Positions 32,976 through 41,400 of a stretch of DNA of 43,293 nucleotides are shown one piece after another (the first letter of the stretch is position 1; the number at the start of each line of letters is the position of its first letter). The notes beneath the pieces are model-generated. The model was not told the DNA's origin. It made no database searches and saw nothing but the letters and a program-made list of their open reading frames with translations. The position numbers and the translations under genes are program-made. The DNA is from JBHPCZ01 sp042573625 (GTDB lineage: Bacteria; Desulfobacterota; Desulfobacteria; Desulfobacterales; UBA11574), in the NCBI GenBank assembly GCA_042573625.1, contig JBHPCZ010000019.1:1-43293 (forward strand), read 5' to 3'.

Positions 32976-32976
32976 C

Positions 32977-34437
32977 TTATTCATAAACAATCCTGCTTTC
33001 ACCCCGGATCATCGAGTGATCCCCCTCGATCGTGATGCTAATATCACGCCTCAGTTCCAGGTCATGAATCTCCTTCCGTTTCTTATTTAAAAGGTAGTCT
33101 GCGACATCCACCGGAACAATTCCCTTCAGGCTGGACATTTCTGCTTTCACGCTTTCAAGACTCAGTTTCCTCAGAAAGCCGATGCCCAGCATCTCGGCAG
33201 ATGGTGTCAGGCCTTTTCCATGACAATACTTGCAAGATTCAAAACTGCCGAATTCAATAGACGGCCGGATCCGTTGCCTTGACATTTCCATCAGCCCCAG
33301 CTTGGAGATCCTGCTGGTTTTGATTTTGGCCTTGTCTGTTTTTACATGGGCTCTCAAGGCTTTTTCGACCTTTGTTTTATGTTTTGGATCCCTCATATCG
33401 ATAAAGTCCAACACGACAAGGCCGCCCAAGTCCCTCAGTCTGAGCTGGCGTGCAATCTCCTCGGCAGCTTCAATGTTGGTCTGAAACGCGGTTTCTTCGA
33501 TCGATTTTTTCTGGGTCGCCTTGCCGGAATTGACATCTATGGCGACCAGCGCTTCGGTCTGTTCTATTACAATGGATCCACCCGACTTCAATCTGACCCG
33601 GCTTTCGAATATGGATGCAATCTGGTCCTCGAGCTGAAATTTTGTAAATATCGGCTTGTCCCCTTTGTGCAGTTTGACAATCTTGGCTTGCTTTGGGGAT
33701 ATGATTTTCATAAAGCTCTTAACTTCCTGGTATACGGCTGCATCGTCTATGAGAATTTCATCGACATCCGGGGTTAAATAGTCCCGTATGGATCTTAAGA
33801 CAAGGTTCCGTTCCTTGTAGAGAAGATCGGGTGCTTTTTCCTTCATCACGTTCTTTTTGATGTTTTTCCACAACCGCATGAGGTAGCTCAGATCTTTCGA
33901 TATCAGTGTTTTTGTGCAGTTGATCCCCGCAGTACGAACGATGATCCCGAATCCATCCGGGAATTTCAGATTCTTAACGATTTCTTTCAGGCGATCCCGT
34001 TCATTTTCATCTTCTATTTTGCGTGAAATACCCCGGTTCTCGCTTCCGGGCATAAGCACCACGTATCTTCCGGGCAGTGATATAAAAGTTGTGAGCATAG
34101 CGCCTTTTTTCATGATCGGATCTTTGACGACCTGTACGAGAAGTTCCTGCCCTCGCTTAACAATATTTTGAAGCGTACGATCTCCCGAAGGTAGGTCTTG
34201 AAAGTAGTCGCTGTGAATTTCGTGCTTTTGCAGAAACCCGTGACGCTCCGCGCCATAGTCGACAAAGACAGCCTGGAGGCTGGGCTCGATGTGAGCGATG
34301 ATCCCTTTGTAGATGTTGCCGTGGGTAATTCCTCTTGAAGCGCTTTCAATATGGAATTCTTCCAGTTTGCTCTCTTTGACTTTTGCAATCCTGCATTCTC
34401 CAGGATCCACCGCATTGATAAGGATTTTAATACTCAT
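32977..34437 (-). CDS. rng: Ribonuclease G (RNase E/G family)
   Basis: 486 residues, an endoribonuclease for rRNA maturation and mRNA decay. The N-terminal S1 domain is visible (NIYKGIIAHIEPSLQAVFVDYGAERHGFL). The catalytic aspartates should lie in LVAIDVNSGKAT and GGLVVLDFIDM. A CKYCHGKG motif near residue 403 corresponds to the zinc-link of this family. Length matches RNase G rather than RNase E. The SD before ATG 34437 is weak. The stop codon abuts repeat copy D. Confidence 0.95.
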   Translation of the reverse strand: MSIKILINAVDPGECRIAKVKESKLEEFHIESASRGITHGNIYKGIIAHIEPSLQAVFVDYGAERHGFLQKHEIHSDYFQDLPSGDRTLQNIVKRGQELLVQVVKDPIMKKGAMLTTFISLPGRYVVLMPGSENRGISRKIEDENERDRLKEIVKNLKFPDGFGIIVRTAGINCTKTLISKDLSYLMRLWKNIKKNVMKEKAPDLLYKERNLVLRSIRDYLTPDVDEILIDDAAVYQEVKSFMKIISPKQAKIVKLHKGDKPIFTKFQLEDQIASIFESRVRLKSGGSIVIEQTEALVAIDVNSGKATQKKSIEETAFQTNIEAAEEIARQLRLRDLGGLVVLDFIDMRDPKHKTKVEKALRAHVKTDKAKIKTSRISKLGLMEMSRQRIRPSIEFGSFESCKYCHGKGLTPSAEMLGIGFLRKLSLESVKAEMSSLKGIVPVDVADYLLNKKRKEIHDLELRRDISITIEGDHSMIRGESRIVYE

Positions 34438-34586
34438 TGGATAAAAAATCGCTCAGTTTAGGTTTTAGAAAAGGCGCCGAGCCCAGGGACTCCGACGCTG
34501 GTTTCGTCATCGATCTTTTTGCATCTTCGCAAGCGCTTTATTTTTTTCATGAATATGGGATTGTCAGATACAAGTCAAACGATTTC

Positions 34587-34605
34587 TGAACCGAAACAGC
34601 GAGCG
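34587..34605. repeat. Short dispersed repeat TGAACCGAAACAGCGAGCG, copy 2
   Basis: Identical to 3743-3761 over 19 bases. It lies 150 bp upstream of rng, next to R2 copy c. Confidence 0.6.
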
Positions 34606-34649
34606 CTATCCCGCCCTGTCAAAATCGGAACCTCGGGGATGTCCTCAAT

Positions 34650-34842
34650 GTTGGATAGTTAATGAACCCCTTGGCGGTGTCTTAAACCCCATCATTGGAA
34701 ATTCAGTGTTCGATATTGGATATTCGGTAACTGTAAAATAGCGACTGTTTTCAAGACCGAGGGCGATGCCTCCGTCGCGGGAGCTTTCTGATACCTCCCA
34801 CTGTGCGGGATGAGAGCTCACTAATAAATGGCTCGCTCTTGC
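34650..34842. repeat. Dispersed repeat, family R2, copy c (diverged)
   Basis: The right arm (CATCATTGGAAATTCAGTG / TTCGATATTGGATATTCGG, about 34692-34729) and the following GTAAAATAGCGACTGTTTTC correspond to 104-165 of the window. The GC-rich tail TGATACCTCCCACTGTGCGG matches 203-222. The left half is poorly preserved. With 34587-34605 and the leuS leader, this accounts for the 553-bp rng-leuS gap. Confidence 0.65.
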
Positions 34843-34867
34843 TATTTATGTCATATTATGGCATGAG

Positions 34868-34930
34868 AAGTCACGGTTTGACAAAGAATATCGGACAATA
34901 ATGGACACTCCTCGCCTATCCCCGTGACTT
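34868..34930 (+). promoter_or_regulatory. Possible leuS promoter/leader inverted repeat
   Basis: AAGTCACGG (34868-34876) pairs perfectly with CCGTGACTT (34922-34930). A TTGACA hexamer (34878-34883) lies inside, but no convincing -10 box sits at standard spacing. It could be an operator pair or a leader hairpin 60 nt before leuS. No T-box sequence is visible. Confidence 0.3.
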
Positions 34931-34990
34931 GTGTGACTATAGTGATCCGGGGATGGGTCGACTGATCGAAGCAGAGGTGAAATAGAAACA

Positions 34991-37582
34991 ATGGATGAAA
35001 GATACGACCCGAAGACCATAGAACCAAAGTGGCAGGCCTTTTGGGAAACGTCAAAACTTTTTGAGGTCACGGAGCAACCTGAAAAGGAAAAATATTATCT
35101 TCTTGAGATGTTTCCATATCCGTCCGGTAATATTCACATGGGGCATGTGAGGAACTATACCATCGGCGATGTGGTTGCAAGGTATAAAAGAATGCGGGGA
35201 TTCAATGTCCTTCATCCTATGGGGTGGGACGCATTCGGTATGCCGGCTGAGAACGCCGCCATCGCAAACAACGTCCATCCGGCCAGATGGACCTATGGTA
35301 ACATCGATACCATGCGATCTCAATTAAAGCGTCTGGGCTTTTCCTATGACTGGAAAAGGGAGCTTGCCACCTGCAGCCCCGAATATTATCGATGGGAACA
35401 ATGGCTTTTTTTGAAGATGTACGAAAAGGGAATGGCCTACAGGAAAGAGTCTTTCGTGAATTGGTGTGAGCCATGCCAGACGGTTTTGGCCAACGAGCAG
35501 GTGGAAGCCGGAATGTGCTGGCGGTGTGGAAAACCGGTTCGCCAGAAAAAGCTCTGGCAGTGGTTTTTTCGAATAACCGACTATGCTGAAGATCTTCTCG
35601 TATATTGCGATAAACTCCCCGGATGGCCGGATAAAGTTATTACCATGCAGAGAAACTGGATCGGAAAGAGCATGGGTGCTGAAATTCGGTTTCCAATTGA
35701 AGACACGGATGATTATATGCCTGTATTTACAACACGGCAGGATACGGTTTTCGGGGCAACCTTCATGTGTCTTGCACCTGAGCACCCTTTGACGCTCAAA
35801 CTTACTGCCGGGACACCGTATGAATCGAGTGTAATCGAGTTTGTTGAGCGTATTTCTCTTCAGGACAGATCGAGCAGGGCTGTGGAGAGCTATGACAAAG
35901 AGGGTGTATTCACCGGGATTTATTGTATCAATCCCTTAACCGGTCATCGTATGCCCATCTATGTAGCGAATTTTGCGCTCATGGAATACGGGACCGGCGC
36001 CGTTATGTCCGTGCCTGCGCACGATCAGCGCGATTTCGAGTTCGCAAAGAAATACGGGCTGGACATCATTGTCGTTGTAAAGCCGCATAATGAGGATCTT
36101 GATGCTGCGACAATGACCGAGGCCTATCACGGAGAAGGGATTATGATCAATTCCGGCCATTTTAATGGCATGGATAATACCCGGGCCATGGATGAAATCG
36201 CATCTTATCTTGAGGAAAGAGATTTGGGCAAGAAAACCGTTAGTTTCAGATTGAGAGACTGGGGCATTTCCAGGCAGCGCTACTGGGGTGCTCCCATCCC
36301 CATGGTTTATTGCCCGACATGCGGCATTGTACCTGTTCGGGAAGCGGATCTGCCCATTGTACTTCCCGAGGAAGCGGACATCCTTGAGGACGGAAGATCG
36401 CCGCTGCCCTTCCTCGATTCTTTTGTAAAGACGGAATGCCCCGGATGCGGTAGCGTTGAGGCAACAAGAGAAACCGACACAATGGATACGTTTGTGGAAT
36501 CTTCCTGGTATTTTGAACGATACTGCAGCCCAAATTTCGACAAGGGTATGTTTGACAGCAAGGCGGTGGATTACTGGATGCCGGTGGATCAGTATATCGG
36601 CGGGGTTGAACATGCCATATTACATCTTCTCTATTCCAGGTATTTTACACGGGTGCTTCATGACCTTGGGCTTGTCAAATGCAAAGAACCTTTTACCCGC
36701 CTGCTGACTCAGGGCATGGTTTGTAAGGAGACCTTTTCCTGTCCGGAGCACGACTTTCTGTTTCCTGAAGAGGTGGAGAAAAATGAAGCCGGCAGGATCT
36801 GCACGAAATGCGGGCAAAAGGCTGAAGAAGGTCGTGTTGAAAAGATGTCCAAGTCGAAAAAGAATGTGATAGAACCAAAGGCTCTGCTTGAAAAATACGG
36901 TGCCGATACCACCCGTCTTTTCTGTCTTTTTGCGGCCCCTCCTGAAAGGGACCTGGAATGGAGAGAGCAGGGGGTTGAGGGGGGGTACCGTTTTCTAAAT
37001 CGTGTATGGCGTTTTGCCAGGAGCACTATGGACATGGTCCGAGACATGCCGCCCTTCAACGGCAGCCCTGACGAACTTTCAGGCAAGCTCAAAGATCTAT
37101 ATAAGAAAGCACATCAGACCATAAAGAAGGTCACAAACGATATTGAAGACAGGTTCCACTTCAACACCGCTATCAGTGCGATAATGGAACTCGTGAATAT
37201 GATGTACGGAATAGACCCGGAAGACAAAAGCATCGAAAAGGCCGGGGTCATGAAATTTTCCATGGAGTCCGTGGCACTTCTTTTATCGCCCATTGTTCCC
37301 CATTTTAGTGAAGAACTTTGGGAGGCTCTGGGACATGATACCCACATTCTTCTGGAACCATGGCCATCTTATATGGAGGAGGCGCTGTTAGAAGACGACC
37401 TCTTGATTGTGGTGCAGGTGAACGGAAAACTCAGAAGCAGATTTACCGTGAGTGCAGACGCTGATGATGATACCCTGCGAGAATTAGCGATCTCGGACGA
37501 GCGTGCAAAGAAATTCATTGAAGGCAAGACAATTAAAAAGGTTATCGTTGTCAAGGAGAAACTGGTAAATATTGTTGTTTAG
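34991..37582 (+). CDS. leuS: Leucyl-tRNA synthetase
   Basis: 863 residues, class Ia synthetase. The HIGH-type motif is PYPSGNIHMGHVRNY (about 42-56), and the KMSKS signature is EKMSKSKKNV (about 617-626). The editing domain between them carries TRQDTVFGATFM (T-rich motif) and VPAHDQRD. Cys-rich zinc segments (CEPC..CWRCG and CPTC) are present. The C-terminal domain ends IKKVIVVKEKLVNIVV. GAGGTG precedes ATG 34991. It is first in a plus-strand group with lptE. Confidence 0.97.
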   Translation: MDERYDPKTIEPKWQAFWETSKLFEVTEQPEKEKYYLLEMFPYPSGNIHMGHVRNYTIGDVVARYKRMRGFNVLHPMGWDAFGMPAENAAIANNVHPARWTYGNIDTMRSQLKRLGFSYDWKRELATCSPEYYRWEQWLFLKMYEKGMAYRKESFVNWCEPCQTVLANEQVEAGMCWRCGKPVRQKKLWQWFFRITDYAEDLLVYCDKLPGWPDKVITMQRNWIGKSMGAEIRFPIEDTDDYMPVFTTRQDTVFGATFMCLAPEHPLTLKLTAGTPYESSVIEFVERISLQDRSSRAVESYDKEGVFTGIYCINPLTGHRMPIYVANFALMEYGTGAVMSVPAHDQRDFEFAKKYGLDIIVVVKPHNEDLDAATMTEAYHGEGIMINSGHFNGMDNTRAMDEIASYLEERDLGKKTVSFRLRDWGISRQRYWGAPIPMVYCPTCGIVPVREADLPIVLPEEADILEDGRSPLPFLDSFVKTECPGCGSVEATRETDTMDTFVESSWYFERYCSPNFDKGMFDSKAVDYWMPVDQYIGGVEHAILHLLYSRYFTRVLHDLGLVKCKEPFTRLLTQGMVCKETFSCPEHDFLFPEEVEKNEAGRICTKCGQKAEEGRVEKMSKSKKNVIEPKALLEKYGADTTRLFCLFAAPPERDLEWREQGVEGGYRFLNRVWRFARSTMDMVRDMPPFNGSPDELSGKLKDLYKKAHQTIKKVTNDIEDRFHFNTAISAIMELVNMMYGIDPEDKSIEKAGVMKFSMESVALLLSPIVPHFSEELWEALGHDTHILLEPWPSYMEEALLEDDLLIVVQVNGKLRSRFTVSADADDDTLRELAISDERAKKFIEGKTIKKVIVVKEKLVNIVV

Positions 37583-37658
37583 CGTATTGTTTAGAGGCTG
37601 TTTCAAAACACCCTCCAACCCTCAAGACTCGCTTTGTTAAAGAATCGGGGTGCGAAAA

Positions 37659-38195
37659 ATGAGTCAAGAGTTTATTTTGTGCCTAAACAGAAGACAGACA
37701 TGGGTCATTTTTCTTTTGCTGCTGATTTCATCAGCCTGCGGATACCGGTTTTCAGGGAAAGAAAATCTGCCTTCCGGCGTAGAACGCGTTTTCGTGACGG
37801 TTTTTGAAAATCGTACCATGGAAACCGGTGTGGAAGTCCTTTTTACAGACGATGTTATTCAAGAGTTTGTCAGGAATCGCAAAGATTCTCTGGCAAACAG
37901 CAGAACCGGGGCCGACGCCATCCTTTCCGGTGCTGTTGAATCGATTCGTATTCGGACGATTTCTCGCGAGGGAACACACACACCTCTTGAAAGGCGAGTC
38001 TGGGCTACAGTCTCGTTGAAATTAACAGGCTCGGATGGAAGGATTATATGGAAAAAGAACGGCATTTCGGAGAGCGAGGCCTATGCCGTTATGCCCCTCA
38101 AGCAGGAAACTGAACGGAACCGGCTGGATGCGCTTTCAGTTCTTTCCAAGAGGATTGCGGAAAGAGTTTACTACCGATTAACAGACGATTTTTAA
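37659..38195 (+). CDS. lptE: LPS-assembly lipoprotein LptE
   Basis: 178 residues. It plugs the LptD barrel during lipopolysaccharide export to the outer membrane. The signal peptide (TWVIFLLLLISSACGYRFSG) ends in a lipobox with lipidated Cys (SSAC). GYRFSGKENLPSGVERVFVTVFENRTMETGVE is typical of the family. ATG 37659 has GGGG 8 nt upstream; a GTG three codons earlier is possible. It follows leuS, as in many Gram-negative genomes (leuS-lptE). Confidence 0.88.
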   Translation: MSQEFILCLNRRQTWVIFLLLLISSACGYRFSGKENLPSGVERVFVTVFENRTMETGVEVLFTDDVIQEFVRNRKDSLANSRTGADAILSGAVESIRIRTISREGTHTPLERRVWATVSLKLTGSDGRIIWKKNGISESEAYAVMPLKQETERNRLDALSVLSKRIAERVYYRLTDDF

Positions 38196-38277
38196 GCAAT
38201 GACTACACGTTACTTCTATAAAACGGAAGGTTTCGAGTAGCGTACGGATTGAGGCTGTTCGCCAAGCGATTCAATAT

Positions 38278-38544
38278 CTAAGCGTCGATGGTTTCAACAA
38301 GTCTGGAGAGTCTGGATATTTTCCGAGCGGCTGTGTTTTTATGAATCACACCCTTTCTGGCTGACTTGTCAATTACAGATTTTGCTGAATCGAGTTCGCT
38401 TCGAGCAGTTTCGATCGATTTCTCATCTACAGCCCGCCGAACACTCTTGGTGGCATTTTTTGTTCGGGTTTTCAGGGACTTGTTGCGCAACCGCCTGATC
38501 TCATTTTGGCGGGCGCGTTTTAATGCGGATTTATGATTGGCCAA
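38278..38544 (-). CDS. rpsT: 30S ribosomal protein S20
   Basis: 88 residues, highly basic, all-helical 16S rRNA-binding protein. MANHKSALKRARQNEIRRLRNKS at the start and IHKNTAARKISRL near the end are family hallmarks. The start codon is TTG (38544) with AAAGGAG upstream. E. coli rpsT also starts with UUG, where this is linked to autoregulation. It is a lone minus-strand gene between lptE and murJ, convergent with lptE. Confidence 0.97.
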   Translation of the reverse strand: MANHKSALKRARQNEIRRLRNKSLKTRTKNATKSVRRAVDEKSIETARSELDSAKSVIDKSARKGVIHKNTAARKISRLSRLVETIDA

Positions 38545-38633
38545 CTGAATAAACTCCTTTCAATAAAAAAATGTGTTTTGATTTGTTTTGTTAGTCGACA
38601 GACGTTCTTATCGATATTCTAAGAACCCAAAGC

Positions 38634-38660
38634 AATATAAAATCAATAAATAACTGTCAA
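38634..38660 (-). promoter_or_regulatory. Likely rpsT promoter
   Basis: TTGACA (38660-38655) is followed after 15 bp by TATATT (38639-38634) on the minus strand, about 90 nt upstream of the rpsT start. The hexamers are strong, but the spacer is short. Confidence 0.5.
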
Positions 38661-38759
38661 GCATTTTATTTATCCCCGGCGCGAAAAGAGGAAAAATGAA
38701 ATCCATGCATTTTCAAAGCGTTGAGTGGGTTGGACAGGCGGGTGGTACACAATAAGCCG

Positions 38760-40373
38760 ATGACCCGATCAGCCAACCCACCGATCAAGCAATCCGCACA
38801 TCAGCCCGACTCTGAAAAAACCCGTGTAACAAAGGCTGCGGGTGTTGTGGGTTCTGCGACACTTCTAAGCCGTATTTTCGGTTTCATCCGAGATGTTGTG
38901 ATTGCGTGGTTTTTTGGCGCCGGACTCAGTTCAGATGCCTTCTTCGTGGCTTTCAGAATTCCCAACCTCCTGAGGAGGCTTTTTGGCGAGGGCTCATTAA
39001 GCATTTCATTTATCCCTGTCTTTACCGAATACCTGTCCAATCAAGGAAAAACGGAAGCCTTTAAACTGGCGAGGTCAGCGGTAAGGCTCTTCTCTATTCT
39101 TCTGGCAGCGACTGCAGTTGGCGGTATTCTGGTGGCGCCTTTAATCATCCGCGTCATTGCCCCCGGATTCATTGATTCGCCCGAAAAATTCCAACTTACG
39201 GTCATCCTGACACGTATCATGTTCCCCTATATCTTTTTCATTGGCCTGGTCGCTCTGTCCATGGGGATATTGAACGTTCTCGGCCATTTTGCCGCGCCGG
39301 CCCTTGCCCCTGTTTTTTTAAACATTGCAATGATCGGTTCGGTGTTTCTGATCTCACCGCATTTGGATGATCCGGTCGCAGGACTGGCTATCGGGGTAAT
39401 TATCGGCGGAATTTTGCAGCTTTCACTCCAAGTGCCATTTCTGATCCAAAAAGGGTTTTATTTCTGGCAAAAAGCCAAAATTTACCATCCAGGACTCAAG
39501 AAAATCGGAAAACTGATGCTTCCGACCATATTCGGAGCAGCGGTCTATCAGATCAATATCGTGGTGGGAACGCTTCTTGCCACCCTGCTGCGTGAAGGGA
39601 GCGTTTCGTACCTGTATTATGCGGATCGTTTGGTTCAGTTTCCCCTGGGCATTTTTGCCATAGCGGCAGCTACAGCTGTTCTGCCGAGCCTTTCCAGACA
39701 GGCGGTGGCAGAGGATTTTTCCGGACTCAAAGACACATTTAACCATGCGCTGAACCTGGTTTTTTTTATCACCATCCCCGCAATGGTGGGGCTGATTGTG
39801 CTGAGAGAACCGATTGTCGCCCTGCTTTTTAAAAGGGGGGCCTTTGATGCGGAAACCACGCGATTGACCGCACACGCACTTTTGTATTATAGTGTGGGAC
39901 TGTGGGCGTTTTCGGCGGTGCGGATTGTCGTCTCCACGTTTTATTCTCTTCAAGACACAACGACACCCGTATACACGGCGGTTGTCTCTGTTGCGGCCAA
40001 TATTGTGCTGGGAATTGTGCTCATGAAGACCCGGCTGGAACACGGCGGCCTTGCACTGGCCACCTCACTGGCCTCGATGCTGAACCTCGGGCTTTTGGTC
40101 TGGGCGTTAAGAGGAAAGCTTGGCTCGATGGGATGGCGAAACATTACAAAATCTGCCGGTAAAACCATGATTTGCTCCGCAATAATGGGTGTTGTTGTTT
40201 GGGCGATGAAAAACCATATGATACCGCCAGTGGGCGGATCGTTCCCAGGTCTTTTATTCGGTCTCGTGGCGAGCATCGGCATTGGAATAATCCTCTATGG
40301 TTCATTTTCCTTTTTGTTGAAGAGCCCTGAGCTGGACAATATCTTGGCCGTGTTATTTCACCGTGGCGAATGA
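38760..40373 (+). CDS. murJ: Lipid II flippase MurJ (MviN)
   Basis: About 537 residues with roughly 14 membrane helices. It exports lipid II for peptidoglycan synthesis. The N-terminal region GVVGSATLLSRIFGFIRDVVIAWFFGAG and AFRIPNLLRRLFGEGSLSISFIPVFTEY are signatures. RLVQFPLGIFAIAAATAVLPSLSR lies in the middle. The exact start is uncertain: ATG 38760 is the first ATG but has a poor SD, and a TTG at 38721 would add 13 residues. The next gene is an FtsB-like cell-division protein. Confidence 0.92.
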   Translation: MTRSANPPIKQSAHQPDSEKTRVTKAAGVVGSATLLSRIFGFIRDVVIAWFFGAGLSSDAFFVAFRIPNLLRRLFGEGSLSISFIPVFTEYLSNQGKTEAFKLARSAVRLFSILLAATAVGGILVAPLIIRVIAPGFIDSPEKFQLTVILTRIMFPYIFFIGLVALSMGILNVLGHFAAPALAPVFLNIAMIGSVFLISPHLDDPVAGLAIGVIIGGILQLSLQVPFLIQKGFYFWQKAKIYHPGLKKIGKLMLPTIFGAAVYQINIVVGTLLATLLREGSVSYLYYADRLVQFPLGIFAIAAATAVLPSLSRQAVAEDFSGLKDTFNHALNLVFFITIPAMVGLIVLREPIVALLFKRGAFDAETTRLTAHALLYYSVGLWAFSAVRIVVSTFYSLQDTTTPVYTAVVSVAANIVLGIVLMKTRLEHGGLALATSLASMLNLGLLVWALRGKLGSMGWRNITKSAGKTMICSAIMGVVVWAMKNHMIPPVGGSFPGLLFGLVASIGIGIILYGSFSFLLKSPELDNILAVLFHRGE

Positions 40374-40427
40374 AAGGACTATTCAGGGCGCATATGATCC
40401 GGTATCTATTATGGGATATAGAGACCA

Positions 40428-40748
40428 GTGAGTTCAAAACAGAACATTTTTATTGCTTTCGCAATACTGGCGGTTTTTACGCTCCTCCTGTTTATTGTAT
40501 TTGGTGACAACGGACTGGCTGACCTTCATTTGCTGAAGGCGGAAAGGGATACGCTGGTCGAAGAAAACAGAAGGCTGTCTCAGGAGAACCTTTCTTTGTA
40601 CCGTGAAATTGACCGCTTAAAACATGACCCCAAGTTTGTTGAGAGTGTGGCGAGGCAGGAACTCGGTGTGATCGGTAAAGATGAAGTGATACTCAAGCTA
40701 AAAACGGGCGAAAAAAAGACGGCCAAGCCGGCTGATAATGACAAATAG
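40428..40748 (+). CDS. FtsB/DivIC-family septum formation initiator
   Basis: 106 residues with one N-terminal membrane helix (IFIAFAILAVFTLLLFIVF), then a coiled coil rich in Leu/Glu (HLLKAERDTLVEENRRLSQENLSLYREIDRLK). The family tail ESVARQELGVIGKDEVIL follows. FtsB-type proteins bridge FtsL and FtsQ in the divisome. The start is GTG 40428. It is 55 bp after murJ, consistent with an envelope-synthesis pair. Confidence 0.85.
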   Translation: MSSKQNIFIAFAILAVFTLLLFIVFGDNGLADLHLLKAERDTLVEENRRLSQENLSLYREIDRLKHDPKFVESVARQELGVIGKDEVILKLKTGEKKTAKPADNDK

Positions 40749-41088
40749 ATGACAGACAGGGAGTTTGGCTGTTAAGCCGCTCAATGGATAATCATCTTTT
40801 AAACCGTGTGAACTCGTGGCTAAAGGCTCGTAAAAAAGAAAAGAGGCTTTCATAGTAAAAACAACTGGTTTACTTAACGAATAAAGGCCTCTTACGATGT
40901 GAGATTTGTGCAATATGTCTGTTCTTTCAAACGATCCTTAAACCACTCAAACAGCACACGCTTTAAAACCTGATCACCCATTTCGCTAATTTATAAAGCT
41001 TAATGATAAAAACTCCTTCTCAAATAGATAGAGATGTGGTTTTTTCAGAGGTCTCGATGCGCGGTAAACCATAACGCGGAAGGTGCAG
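40749..41088. other. 340-bp intergenic region without a convincing gene
   Basis: AAGAGGC..TTT (about 40840-40852) and AAAGGCCTCTT (about 40884-40894) form an imperfect inverted repeat that could terminate the murJ-ftsB transcript. A 28-residue minus-strand ORF from 40981 has no SD. I see nothing else. Confidence 0.4.
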
Positions 41089-41382
41089 ATGAGCGAAGAT
41101 ACCGATTTTTATACCTCGACCATGGCCAAGATATATGCAGACCAGGGTCACTTTGAAAAGGCAGCTGAAATATACAGGTTTCTTTTAAAACGGGAACCCG
41201 GTCGGCAGGATCTCATTGAGGCGCTTTCTGAGATCGAGCGGAAGTTTTTTTCCGGCGAAAAAAACGATCACGGGTCGCTCGTTTCATTGTTTGTCAAATG
41301 GTTCGACCTCGCACTCTGCAGCAAGCGGCTGCGAACCCTCAGGAGAATTCAAAGGCGGCTGGACGATAGATTGGTACCTTGA
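41089..41382 (+). CDS. Small TPR-like protein upstream of sat-cysC
   Basis: 97 residues with one clear tetratricopeptide-type helix pair (TMAKIYADQGHFEKAAEIYRFLLKREPG, read in two parts as about 10-23 and 24-38), followed by a basic C-terminus (KRLRTLRRIQRRLDDRL). ATG 41089 has GGAAGG 5 nt upstream. It ends 18 bp before the sat-cysC gene and is probably translated from the same mRNA. TPRs mediate protein contacts; the partner is unknown. Confidence 0.7.
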   Translation: MSEDTDFYTSTMAKIYADQGHFEKAAEIYRFLLKREPGRQDLIEALSEIERKFFSGEKNDHGSLVSLFVKWFDLALCSKRLRTLRRIQRRLDDRLVP

Positions 41383-41400
41383 TGATCGGAGGCTTTTAAT

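Noticed and set aside
40895..40981. Minus-strand 28-residue ORF downstream of the ftsB-like gene
   Set aside because: The translation looks plausible (helical, charged), but there is no SD or promoter and no homology that I recognise.
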